NCBI GenBank assembly: GCA_003023695.1
Contig: PXYW01000003.1
Coordinates: 41,938-105,937 of the forward strand
DNA: 64,000 nucleotides
DNA from: Sulfobacillus benefaciens
GTDB lineage: Bacteria; Bacillota; Sulfobacillia; Sulfobacillales; Sulfobacillaceae
Reading direction: 5' to 3'
This document shows, in pieces, positions 26,065-34,353 of this stretch. The stretch's first letter is position 1, and each line of letters begins with the position of its first letter. The position numbers and the translations under genes are program-made. The notes under the pieces are model-generated. The model searched no databases. It had not been told where the DNA came from and was given only the letters and a program-made list of their open reading frames with translations.

Positions 26065-27699
26065 ATGACCAACGTTCCCACCCAAAGCACTTCGCGGCAC
26101 ATTCATAGAAGTCCCCTATGGCTCTGGATCGTTTTGGTCGCCATTTTTTTAGTAGGATGCGGCATTACTGCGGCCTACGTAGAACGTCCATCGGCGACAG
26201 TAGGCCCCAATCCGGATGCGTTAGCCACAATTGATCTCAACGGAATGGCGACCCAAGTGACCAATGCCACATACGAGTTTGGCACCCGAACTATTCCTTT
26301 GCAATGGAAGAAAGATGGGCTATGGCCTACTATTGCACTCAGACCCCGTGTGGTCGGCGTTGTGCGCGCCACGATAACCGGCCCATCTTGGTTGGATTGG
26401 CTTCCGTTTAATCACCAGGCACTAGTGGCGGTCGTGCGGACTCCAACCAATCCTGCATTGCTTTCCCCCCTGGTAACCATTCCCATCGGCCACTCAGTGT
26501 CTTTCGCACTCCGATCTCCAGCTGCCTTAATGCGCATTGTTGGTCCAGTAAGCAGCCAAATCGTCAAGCCGTCGGTTCCCGTCTCCAAATTTCGCATTCC
26601 TGCTATTCCGACCCCTCCTGATAAGACTGGCCAGTTAGTCGTTGAAACCGCTGCGCGCCCATGGGAAACATTGTCCCGTCCTCAGGTTTTGCACTGGAAA
26701 ACAGCCAATTGGCTCACGAGCACGATTCACGTGGGAACCGGTGAACCCACTACTCAGGTAGTGGTAACCTTCTCGGCTCCGGTACAACACGCATCCCCTG
26801 CTCAATGGACCTTTAGTCCCCCAGTTCCCGGAACCTGGACACGAACCTCTCCCAGTTCTTTTACATTCCAAGCCAGTGGTTCTGGATGGGGCCCCGGTGC
26901 TTTGGTATCTTTGAAAATTCCCGGCGGGACCAGCGGGGTGCGCGCCATCGACGGCAGTTATCTGGCCACAACAATCCGCCAACAATTTACCGTTGCCAAC
27001 GGTTCTGTGCTGCGCCTTGACCAACTTCTAGCTGAACTCGGCTATCTACCCTTAAACTGGACACCAACGGGATCCCATTTGACTACGTTAGCCGAGCAAG
27101 ACAGCGCCATTTACTCTCCGCCCCCGGGGACATTCACCTGGCGCTATAATGACACCCCGGCTTCACTGATGGCGTTATGGCAGCCTGGTGTTTACAATGT
27201 CATGCTAAAAGGGGCCGTCATGCATTTTGAAAGGGTTAACGGACTTGCCGTGGACGGGATTGCCGGCCCAAAAGTCTGGACGACTTTGGTAGCTGACAGA
27301 CTGGCGGATAAGAGTAATCCAAATGGGTACAGCTACATTCACGTTAGCGAAACGCTCCCCGAAACACTACAACTTTGGTACAACGGAAAAATCGTACTCA
27401 CCTCATTGTGCAATACCGGGATCCCGCAAAGTCCCACCTACCTAGGGACGTCTCCGGTATATCTACGGTACCAAAGCCAGACCATGAGCGGCATCAATCC
27501 ATTTGGGGTTCCTTATAACGACCCGGGAGTCCCCTGGGTGAACTACTTTGCTGGCGGTGATGCGGTTCATGGATTCCCTCGTGCCGCGTATGGATTTCCC
27601 CAGAGCTTAGGGTGTGTGGAACTCCCCATTGCAAATGCTGCGATTGCCTGGAATTACATTCATTATGGGACCTTGGTTAGTGTATTTCCCCCATCATAG
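26065..27699 (+). CDS. L,D-transpeptidase (YkuD) with N-terminal TM anchor
   Basis: 544 aa. An N-terminal TM/signal anchor (about 14-36, ending VGCGITAAY) precedes a long Pro/Thr-rich extracellular region with an Ig-like portion (about 200-310). A peptidoglycan-binding-like stretch (VNGLAVDGIAGPKVWTTL) follows, then the C-terminal YkuD domain (about 415-540). The catalytic motif is intact: the His in AVHGFP and the Cys in PQSLGCVEL. It would form 3-3 crosslinks in the wall. Ribosome site GAGAGGAAG is embedded in a hairpin. Confidence 0.88.
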   Translation: MTNVPTQSTSRHIHRSPLWLWIVLVAIFLVGCGITAAYVERPSATVGPNPDALATIDLNGMATQVTNATYEFGTRTIPLQWKKDGLWPTIALRPRVVGVVRATITGPSWLDWLPFNHQALVAVVRTPTNPALLSPLVTIPIGHSVSFALRSPAALMRIVGPVSSQIVKPSVPVSKFRIPAIPTPPDKTGQLVVETAARPWETLSRPQVLHWKTANWLTSTIHVGTGEPTTQVVVTFSAPVQHASPAQWTFSPPVPGTWTRTSPSSFTFQASGSGWGPGALVSLKIPGGTSGVRAIDGSYLATTIRQQFTVANGSVLRLDQLLAELGYLPLNWTPTGSHLTTLAEQDSAIYSPPPGTFTWRYNDTPASLMALWQPGVYNVMLKGAVMHFERVNGLAVDGIAGPKVWTTLVADRLADKSNPNGYSYIHVSETLPETLQLWYNGKIVLTSLCNTGIPQSPTYLGTSPVYLRYQSQTMSGINPFGVPYNDPGVPWVNYFAGGDAVHGFPRAAYGFPQSLGCVELPIANAAIAWNYIHYGTLVSVFPPS

Positions 27700-27770
27700 G
27701 TCCCCCAGAGCACGATGCCGGTTTGAAGGGCGGGTGTGTCGTGTATACTACAATTATAAGGAGGAGGCTT

Positions 27771-28307
27771 ATGGCACAATATATCCCGCCCCGTCACTCT
27801 CGCAGCGACCCTGCAAAAACAAATTTGCAGGTGCGTCGCTGGCCTCCATGGCATTGGCCGTGGTGGCTGGTGCTTATCGGGCTGCAAATCCCCATAGCAG
27901 GAGGGGCGTACGTCATTGGCGCCCTGAGCACACTAAGTCAAGCTCATCGCGCTATTTTACGCATGCAACAGACGCTGATTTCCGGCAGCCCAAACGCGGT
28001 CCAGTCAGCAATGCACGACCACAACACCTGGATTGTTGACCTAGGGTTGGTGTCGCTAGGAGTGGCTATTGGCGTCTTGATTGGACGTCGGTTAAGACGC
28101 CAGAACTCTCCAAGACAGCCATGGGACTCAGCCCCCGAAACTGCAATGAACGATACCCCAAATGCAAACCGCCGCCTTCACCCTTGGTTACGCGAACTGC
28201 TGGCGGCGGTTCTGTGGGCAGGTCTAGTAGGGGCTATCGGCTACTTTTTAGTTCATACGGCAAGCCAATTGGCCCATGGACAGTTAGCTCAGTTGCGCCG
28301 ACTTTGA
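27771..28307 (+). CDS. Hypothetical membrane protein
   Basis: 178 aa from the ATG at 27771, which has AAGGAGG 6-9 nt upstream; the frame opens at 27723. TM spans lie at about residues 28-50, 85-105 and 145-168. The linker between the last two is hydrophilic, rich in N, P and R. No family recognised. It is 71 nt downstream of the L,D-transpeptidase and could share its transcript. Its 3' end overlaps a convergent small membrane gene by 19 bp. Confidence 0.6.
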   Translation: MAQYIPPRHSRSDPAKTNLQVRRWPPWHWPWWLVLIGLQIPIAGGAYVIGALSTLSQAHRAILRMQQTLISGSPNAVQSAMHDHNTWIVDLGLVSLGVAIGVLIGRRLRRQNSPRQPWDSAPETAMNDTPNANRRLHPWLRELLAAVLWAGLVGAIGYFLVHTASQLAHGQLAQLRRL

Positions 28308-28579
28308 TACTCCGCTACGTCCTTGCGGCGGCGAGCAATCGCCCAAGCAAAGACGAGAACCATAGCCGAAAGTGCCAACAATTCCCCTAATCCTGCCCAC
28401 ATTAAGGATAACTTCCCCTTCAACGCTTCCCACAACACTCCATAACTTAACACCAGCATCAGGAGCACCACAATGCCGGCCATCCTTATACGCATTATTG
28501 CGCCCGAGGTCCATGGCACAGGGGCCGCTAACGCCTGAAACCATTCCTGTAATCGTGACCCTGCACTTTTTTTATTCAT
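28289..28579 (-). CDS. Small hypothetical membrane protein, 2 TM
   Basis: 96 aa with two TM helices (about 31-50 and 58-80) and a basic C-terminal tail (ARRRKDVAEYQSRR). GGGGGCG precedes the ATG. Not assigned to a family. It is immediately downstream of no gene on its strand other than nearby malic enzyme, which is further along the minus direction. Confidence 0.5.
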   Translation of the reverse strand: MNKKSAGSRLQEWFQALAAPVPWTSGAIMRIRMAGIVVLLMLVLSYGVLWEALKGKLSLMWAGLGELLALSAMVLVFAWAIARRRKDVAEYQSRRN

Positions 28580-28596
28580 AATTACGCCCCCATTTA

Positions 28597-30012
28597 TTAC
28601 CTCAAGGTGGGCGATATCCTGCGGGCAACCCCCTCGTCCTCCGCTGCCCGAGTTACGGCCTGAGCTATTTTTACCGCGACCTCACGATTGAATACACTTG
28701 GAATAATATACTCGGCAGACAACTCTTCAGGCTTTACAACCCCCGCCAGTGCCTCGGCGGCAGCAATCTTCATATGGGTAGTAATGGTTGCCGCACGGCT
28801 GTCCAGCACGCCGCGAAATAGTCCGGGAAAGCACAACACATTATTTATCTGATTCGGATAATCGGAACGTCCTGTAGCCAGCACGCGCACTTTTGACTGA
28901 ACCAACTCTGGACGAATTTCCGGTTCAGGATTGGCCATAACAAATAAAATAGCATCGGGCGCCATCCCTTCGACATCGGCCACGGTCAGCAAGTTTCCCG
29001 TCGATACGCCGATAAAGGCGTCGGCTCCCCGTAAGATATCCGCTAATGATCCATCCCGATGAAACGGATTAGTTTTTTTAGCATACGACTCCCATGCAGG
29101 ATGATCCGGATATGAATGTTGGGAGCCGATTGGCCCCATGCGGTCATAGCCCACAATATCCTTGACACCGGCTTCTAAAAGCAATTCCGTGGTCGCAGTA
29201 CCTGCCGCTCCAATCCCAGCAACCACCACCCGCATATCTTTCAGCGGCTTGCCTACGACTCGCGCTGCGTTGATTAGTCCGGCTAATATCACTACCGCAG
29301 TTCCGTGCTGGTCATCATGAAAAACCGGGATATCTAGCCTTTCACGCAATCTCGCTTCAATTTCAAAACAGCGGGGAGCCGCAATATCTTCGAGGTTAAT
29401 CCCACCAAAGCCCGGAGCTATGCGCACAACAGTTTCAACGATTTCATCCACATCCGTAGTATCTAAACAGATCGGTACCGCATCCACATTGGCTAACCAC
29501 TTAAAAAGCACCGACTTCCCTTCCATTACCGGCAATGCCGCCTTAGGTCCCAAATGGCCTAATCCCAAAATCGCGGTCCCATCTGTAACCACTGCTACCG
29601 TATTGCGTTTCATGGTCAGTTGAAACGCCTTGCTAGGATCTTCGGCAATCGCCTGCACTACCCGAGCTACCCCCGGCGTGTAGACATGAGACAAGTCGGC
29701 CCGGGTTTTAATTTGCACCCGCGGCTGTATTTCAATTTTTCCTCCCAAATGCATGAGAAAAGTGCGATCAGAAACATTTTCTATCACTGTTCCCGGCATT
29801 GCTTTCAAAGCGTCTTCTAACATCGACAGATGTTCCGGGGAAGGCATAACCACGGTCAAGTCCCGAATCGTGCGTTGGTCTTCGGCCCTTACCAGGTCCA
29901 ACGCCACAATGTCGCCTCCAATTTGGTCAACCAGTTCCACCAATTGGCGAAACGGAACCAACTCGCGCTGCATACTTAAACGAATAATATATTGAATACC
30001 GCCACCAACCAT
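28597..30012 (-). CDS. NAD(P)-dependent malic enzyme with N-terminal ACT domain
   Basis: 471 aa. The N-terminal ACT-like domain (about 1-80: IIRLSMQRELVPFRQLVELV) is followed by the malic enzyme core: SHVYTPGVARVVQAIAEDP, TDGTAILGLGHLGPKAALPV with the catalytic Lys near KAALPVMEGK, NLEDIAAPRCFEIE, HDDQHGTAVV for the metal site, and the Rossmann motif GIGAAGTAT. It oxidatively decarboxylates malate to pyruvate, a cytoplasmic anaplerotic step. Same ACT-malic architecture as many clostridial enzymes. Confidence 0.92.
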   Translation of the reverse strand: MVGGGIQYIIRLSMQRELVPFRQLVELVDQIGGDIVALDLVRAEDQRTIRDLTVVMPSPEHLSMLEDALKAMPGTVIENVSDRTFLMHLGGKIEIQPRVQIKTRADLSHVYTPGVARVVQAIAEDPSKAFQLTMKRNTVAVVTDGTAILGLGHLGPKAALPVMEGKSVLFKWLANVDAVPICLDTTDVDEIVETVVRIAPGFGGINLEDIAAPRCFEIEARLRERLDIPVFHDDQHGTAVVILAGLINAARVVGKPLKDMRVVVAGIGAAGTATTELLLEAGVKDIVGYDRMGPIGSQHSYPDHPAWESYAKKTNPFHRDGSLADILRGADAFIGVSTGNLLTVADVEGMAPDAILFVMANPEPEIRPELVQSKVRVLATGRSDYPNQINNVLCFPGLFRGVLDSRAATITTHMKIAAAEALAGVVKPEELSAEYIIPSVFNREVAVKIAQAVTRAAEDEGVARRISPTLR

Positions 30013-30129
30013 GTCATGGCCTCCCTATCCGTATAAAGCACCCAATCTTAGTAAACCCATCTATCTAGAAGCGATGTTACAATAGCACTCATTTTAGCAT
30101 ACGGCCAAAGACTCTCACTTTTCCAGTAG

Positions 30130-30576
30130 CTATTGTGGCGAGATAAACCAATCCGGCGCCCGCCGAAAATCAGGGATGTCTCGTACCGATCGTCCCACAT
30201 GCTGCCAAACAATCTTCCCACCTTCTTGAACCGCCAAGGTTGCCGGCAATCTGCCAAATTGCCACCAGTGAACCTGTTGGCCGAGTTTGGCTAACAATTT
30301 GCCATCATGATCCGAGATAATCGGTACCGTTAGCGGATGTTGATCCCGGTATGCTATGAAGGCGTGTTTGCTATCAGGGCCAATCACCAATACACGGATA
30401 CTAGCTGCAGCCAAGGTTGGCAACGCCCGTTGAAGCTCTCCGAGCTCCTTGCGGCAGTAGGGTCAAAATAAGCCTCGCAGCATAACAATCAGCAATGGCC
30501 CACCCTGAGTGATGGTATCGGAATTCACCATCATGCCATCGATGTCCTCCACTTCAAACCAAGGAAGCACATCCAC
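30130..30576 (-). CDS. Peroxiredoxin-like selenoprotein (Sec at in-frame TGA)
   Basis: 148 codons plus stop, from a GTG at 30576 with AAAGGAG 7 nt upstream. Codon 38 is TGA (30463-30465), in the sequence VMLRGLF-U-PYCRKELGEL. In relatives this is RGxxCPYCRxEL, so the TGA replaces the first Cys of the CxxC active site. The frame then stays open with thioredoxin-fold sense (IRVLVIGPDSKHAFIAYRDQ, PIISDHDGKLLAKLG, LPATLAVQEGGKIVW) to 30130. A SECIS-like hairpin follows the TGA by 14 nt. Membership: AhpC/TSA-type thiol peroxidase. A nonsense mutation is the alternative but fits less well. Confidence 0.82.
30432..30448 (-). promoter_or_regulatory. SECIS-like hairpin of the peroxiredoxin selenoprotein
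   Basis: On the minus strand GGAGCTC-GGA-GAGCTTC forms a 7-bp stem with one G-U pair and a GGA loop. It begins 14 nt after the TGA and the loop GG lies about 22 nt downstream. Bacterial SECIS elements carry a GG in the apical loop 16-37 nt after the UGA, so the placement fits SelB recruitment. Confidence 0.6.
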
Positions 30577-30641
30577 TTGAAATCTCCTTTCTATACAACA
30601 ATTGTCCTAGTGCAACAGATATCCGACATTTCTCTATCCGT

Positions 30642-31328
30642 TCAGTTATTGGATCCTGATAGCAAGGCGAGCACCCGGTCTGGTCTATCGGAAGCAATGC
30701 CATCGACGCCTGCAGCAATCATATCACGGATGTCGGAATCTTCGTTCGGTGTCCATACTGTCAATTTGATGTCCTGTGAATGGCAAAGCTCAACATATTC
30801 CGAAGAGACGCCTTCATAATGCAAGCTAAGGAAACGACACCGAGCCGCATTGGCAACCCTCCCCGGTTCTACGGGAAAACCAGCCAAGAGGGCACCGGAT
30901 TCCAAGTCCGGATAATAATCCGCAAGAGCCCGCAACAAAGGATGATAAAACGAAATCGGCACCAGTCGCGAAATCCATTCCCGATGGTGCGTTAAAAAGG
31001 TCAATAAGGCTTGTAGCGTATTGCGTGACTTTAGTTCGACAGTGACCGGCAACTGAATTGCCTCCATCACATCGGCCAGAGCCGGGACTCCTTTCCCGTC
31101 GCCCACGTCCAAGCGCGATAACTCATCGCGGGTGAGTTCCTCGACATTGCGGTCCACACCCGTGGTACGCCGCAACGACCGATCATGAATCACCATAAGA
31201 TGCCCGTCTTTACTGACATGGACATCACATTCGACTAAATCCACCCCTAGACGTTCCACGGATCGAAAGGCACTCAAGCTATTTTCCGGAAACAATGCTC
31301 CACCCCCACGGTGAGCAATGACCCACAT
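30642..31328 (-). CDS. Glycerophosphodiester phosphodiesterase
   Basis: 228 aa from the ATG at 31328, with AAAGGAG 8 nt upstream; the frame opens at 31373. GDPD TIM barrel: IAHRGGGALFPENSLSAF with the catalytic His and Arg, ECDVHVSKDGHLMVIHD with the metal ligands and second His, VELKSR, LTVWTPNEDSDI and GVDGIASDRPD. It hydrolyses glycerophosphodiesters to glycerol-3-phosphate and an alcohol. No signal peptide, so cytoplasmic (UgpQ-like). Confidence 0.92.
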   Translation of the reverse strand: MWVIAHRGGGALFPENSLSAFRSVERLGVDLVECDVHVSKDGHLMVIHDRSLRRTTGVDRNVEELTRDELSRLDVGDGKGVPALADVMEAIQLPVTVELKSRNTLQALLTFLTHHREWISRLVPISFYHPLLRALADYYPDLESGALLAGFPVEPGRVANAARCRFLSLHYEGVSSEYVELCHSQDIKLTVWTPNEDSDIRDMIAAGVDGIASDRPDRVLALLSGSNN

Positions 31329-31445
31329 AGTAATCTCTCCTTTTATTCTGAAAAAAGGGTCCAATGGCCCCATCCTCTAGGACCACAGGATCCTACGGTT
31401 CTGCCACTATATACTTTATCATCTGAATAAGGAGGCGATGACGTT

Positions 31446-31703
31446 ATGTTACGTCAATTGTTGGAGGAGTTCCTATTTCGGATTCCCGTCGGCCTTAGCA
31501 TCACGCTTCTGCTTTACGTATTCGATCCCTATATCATCCACTCTATCATCGCGTTAATAGCTTTGTCGTTAGGTCTCACTATATTGTACTGGTATGGTTC
31601 CCTGCTGCTGACATTATGGCATTACCACGTGCCGTCCGATTATCGGTCTCATCTCAGCAGGTCACGGAAAGTGGTCGCTTGGCATCCACGGTATCACGGT
31701 TAA
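31446..31703 (+). CDS. Small hypothetical membrane protein
   Basis: 85 aa with two hydrophobic spans (about 12-30 and 33-57) and a basic, aromatic C-terminal tail (SRSRKVVAWHPRYHG). AAGGAGG lies 10 nt before the ATG, a good start. No family recognised. It precedes two other membrane protein genes on the same strand. Confidence 0.55.
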   Translation: MLRQLLEEFLFRIPVGLSITLLLYVFDPYIIHSIIALIALSLGLTILYWYGSLLLTLWHYHVPSDYRSHLSRSRKVVAWHPRYHG

Positions 31704-31800
31704 AGAGCATATTGCGACACTGGCGACCCTCGTTTAGACTGTTAGAGATGGCGTAACCATGCGTCCATAGTGACAGCGAAGGCGAGGCGGAACCAATTCC

Positions 31801-32211
31801 ATGGGCTACCAAATGCTCATTGATTTCCATGTAGCATTGGCATTTGCCGTTTTCGCCCTATCTGTCGGGCTCAGTGTCAGCGCCTGGCGGCTACGGCGTG
31901 ATCGCGTCCTTCCTATCGGTTTTTGGCGATGGCAAGCTTTCATGCAAATTCTGGTCTTGATTTTGGCTGCATCTGGGGCTACCTTGTACGTTTTGAATTT
32001 TCGGCCCAAAGATCCTCTGCACTTCCTTTACGGAATTTTAGCATTGTTGACAATTGGCCTGGAACGCGGATTAATGCCCGGACGCAGCCTGAGAGAAGTG
32101 ATATCGCAAGATTACGGGCGTTTTCACGAAGTGTGGATTTACTTCGGCCTTAGCATATTTTTGGTTCTAATGTTCGGACGGGGAATCACTACCGGACTCT
32201 GGGGATTCTGA
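31801..32211 (+). CDS. Hypothetical four-TM membrane protein
   Basis: 136 aa with four TM segments at about 7-29, 40-63, 73-88 and 112-134. Conserved-looking histidines occur at the membrane borders (DFHVALAF, PLHFLYG, RFHEVWIYFG), which suggests a haem- or quinone-linked role, but that is speculative. Its stop is 2 nt before the TTG start of the DMT transporter, so the two are probably one operon. Confidence 0.55.
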   Translation: MGYQMLIDFHVALAFAVFALSVGLSVSAWRLRRDRVLPIGFWRWQAFMQILVLILAASGATLYVLNFRPKDPLHFLYGILALLTIGLERGLMPGRSLREVISQDYGRFHEVWIYFGLSIFLVLMFGRGITTGLWGF

Positions 32212-32213
32212 CA

Positions 32214-33080
32214 TTGAAATCCCGCTTTCTTCCGATGTTTATGATTTTACTCGCGGCTATGTCATACGGTGCCGTAACACCCCTGGTAAAGTTAGCTGTC
32301 CAATCCCACATCCCGGTGGGATGGATCACCGTCATGCAATACCCTCTCCCGGTGGTTGCCTTCATCTTGTTAACGATCAAGGTATTGCCTCGTCTGGGTA
32401 CCAAAGTGCTAGTCCAACCGGGATTGGTCGTGGCAATCGCGGCAGCCGCAGCGCTGACCAGCGTGACATATTACCGGAGCATCGCGCTGTTGCCTCCCGG
32501 CTTCGCCATCATCTTGCTGTTTCAATTCGCTTGGATGGTTCCCGGGCTGGAGTGGACATTATATCACAAGCGGCCGACACGGCTTCACCTCTTTGCTGTG
32601 GTTGGAATCTTGGCAGGAACTTTTCTAGCCATTCCCTTAACACATGGTCCGTACCATTGGTACGGAATCCTCTATGGCTTGGCAGCAGGCCTCGGGTACT
32701 CGCTAACCCTATTATGGTCTAGCCGTTTCCAAGCCGACGGCTCACCCTGGCCTAGAGCTTTGGCGACCACCTTGCTATCGGGAATTATCGTGGTGCTAGT
32801 GTACCAACCCTGGCACTTGTCCATTATGCCCCAGGCAGCCTGGATTTGGGGCTCGGCCATCGGAATATTCAGCCAGCTAATGCCCCTGTGGTTATTATAC
32901 CGTCATGCGCCGTCGCTCGGCGGCAACCTTACCGCCATTCTGGCTTCCGCCGAGCTTCCGGTCGCGGTTGCCTTGTCACGTGTTTTCGTTGCCGAGCCCA
33001 TCTCTTGGCATCAATGGGTTGGCGTCTCCCTTATGTTATGTAGCATCGCGGCGGGATCGTTGTCTGAACCTTCGACTTAA
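32214..33080 (+). CDS. DMT-superfamily (EamA) transporter
   Basis: 288 aa, ten predicted TM helices in two EamA repeats (about 10-140 and 150-285). Typical features: YGAVTPLVKLAV in TM1, TSVTYYRSIALLPPGFAIIL in the TM3-4 region and ILASAELPVAVALSRVFVAE near the end (the second-repeat equivalent). Start is TTG two bases after the stop of the preceding gene. Such carriers export amino acids or metabolites; the substrate cannot be inferred. Confidence 0.82.
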   Translation: MKSRFLPMFMILLAAMSYGAVTPLVKLAVQSHIPVGWITVMQYPLPVVAFILLTIKVLPRLGTKVLVQPGLVVAIAAAAALTSVTYYRSIALLPPGFAIILLFQFAWMVPGLEWTLYHKRPTRLHLFAVVGILAGTFLAIPLTHGPYHWYGILYGLAAGLGYSLTLLWSSRFQADGSPWPRALATTLLSGIIVVLVYQPWHLSIMPQAAWIWGSAIGIFSQLMPLWLLYRHAPSLGGNLTAILASAELPVAVALSRVFVAEPISWHQWVGVSLMLCSIAAGSLSEPST

Positions 33081-33284
33081 GTCCACTAACGTTGCCACTC
33101 CGAACTCGGTTGCTCCCGCCTCTATCCCACCGGCGGCATCAAATGCCATTCCCGTGTTATCTAATTGCGCCCATGGCAGAGATCCCGCAACGTAACCGAA
33201 AAAAAGGCCCGCCGTTATGGTGCCTGCAGGCCGTACCCCACTATTTCCCATATCCGTTGCCGTGGTTTTGTTAAATTCAAGCAC
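33036..33284 (-). pseudogene. Leucyl aminopeptidase (M17) C-terminal remnant
   Basis: The frame reads TATDMGNSGVRPAGTITAGL then FFGYVAGSLPWAQLDNTGMA, ending EAGATEFGVATLVDL. This follows the end of M17 aminopeptidases (D..N.G....G.ItAa.FL..FV....WaHlDiAG.A....GATGFGvrtLv). Only about 75 residues remain, without the zinc-binding core, and the fragment overlaps the 3' end of the DMT gene. A decayed leftover. Confidence 0.6.
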
Positions 33285-33312
33285 CGGACGCTATGTCCGT
33301 CGTTTATATCCC

Positions 33313-33582
33313 TTATAGCTTGGCTAAGTCAAGAATAGGCCACGATTTCACCACAACGGTCCGTGCTCCCGAACTCACGATAGGATCGTTATTAGCTAAA
33401 CGGCGGGCCTCCTCCATCGTTTCTGCCTCATAAACCACGAGTCCACCACTTTTGTCTGCAAACGGCCCCGCCAGGGAAACCTTTCCTGCCCTATACTGTT
33501 CGCCAATATAGGCAAGATGTTCAGGACGGTGTTGCAAATTTTTATCATGATCGACGATTGTTAACCACGCCACAAATTTCAT
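33313..33582 (-). CDS. YciI-family protein
   Basis: 89-aa ferredoxin-like alpha/beta protein of the YCII family. Visible: FVAWLTIVDHDKNLQHRPEH with the conserved His-Asp region, AGKVSLAGPFADKSGGLVVY, and DPIVSSGARTVVVKSWPIL. Members are small dimeric proteins of uncertain enzymatic role, related to muconolactone-isomerase folds. Divergent from pxpB with only a few bases between frames. Alone on its strand. Confidence 0.82.
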   Translation of the reverse strand: MKFVAWLTIVDHDKNLQHRPEHLAYIGEQYRAGKVSLAGPFADKSGGLVVYEAETMEEARRLANNDPIVSSGARTVVVKSWPILDLAKL

Positions 33583-33699
33583 TTCTTGTCACCCACTTTT
33601 CGAATTTCATGGTACCACATATTTGTTTCGCGATTGTGGCAAGTTTCGTCCTATACGATACAATTGATTGCGTCTAAATCCTTTAAGAAGGGGAAACTA

Positions 33700-34353
33700 G
33701 TGGAACTATACGCCTACGGCGACCACGCTGCGATGGTCACATTTAGTCAACCGCCGCATAAAGAACTGACTCATCGGCTATTGCAACTGCAGGCCGACGC
33801 ATTAAACATTCCTGGAGTAATCAATGCGTTGATAGGCTACAACAGTGTGCTGGTGGAATGGGATCCCGTGTCCGCTGACCCGGTAATGATAATGCAAAAG
33901 TTACAAAATTGGCGATCCGAGGGCAAGGGGAACAGCCCACCTCGCCATTGGCAAATCCCCGTATTTTATGGTGGGACTGACGGCCCTGACCTGTACTATG
34001 TGGCGAACTATCATCACATGACCCCTAACGAAGTAATCGCTCTTCATAGTCATCGCCCTTACCCCATCTACTGCCTCGGATTTTCCTTGGGATTCGCCTA
34101 TTTGGGAGGCCTTCCCGAGGCTCTTCACACCCCTAGACGCGCGAGTCCACGGATTCGGGTGCCAAAAGGATCGGTTGCGATTGGCGGACATCAAACCGGG
34201 GTCTATCCATCAGAAAGCCCAGGAGGATGGCAAATTATTGGTCGCACCCCCATGGTGTTGGCTAATCCCGCTCAGGATCCTCCCGTCTCATACGTCCCCG
34301 GCGACACTATCGAATTTGTGCCGATCCAACGACCACAGGATGAGAACTCATGA
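33700..34353 (+). CDS. pxpB: 5-oxoprolinase subunit B (PxpB/KipI)
   Basis: 217 aa from a GTG at 33700 with AGGGGAAA upstream; the frame opens at 33586. Features of the KipI/allophanate-hydrolase subunit 1 family: YGDHAAMVTF at the N-terminus, VINALIGYNSVLVEWDP, YCLGFSLGFAYLGGLPEALH with the conserved His, and VAIGGHQTGVYPSESPGGWQ. With PxpA and PxpC it hydrolyses 5-oxoproline (pyroglutamate) to glutamate with ATP. It overlaps pxpC by 4 bp (ATGA). Confidence 0.9.
   Translation: MELYAYGDHAAMVTFSQPPHKELTHRLLQLQADALNIPGVINALIGYNSVLVEWDPVSADPVMIMQKLQNWRSEGKGNSPPRHWQIPVFYGGTDGPDLYYVANYHHMTPNEVIALHSHRPYPIYCLGFSLGFAYLGGLPEALHTPRRASPRIRVPKGSVAIGGHQTGVYPSESPGGWQIIGRTPMVLANPAQDPPVSYVPGDTIEFVPIQRPQDENS

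Noticed and set aside
30130..30423. Short 97-aa thioredoxin-like ORF as an independent gene
   Set aside because: It lacks a ribosome site and the active-site half; the frame continues upstream through the TGA to a good start.
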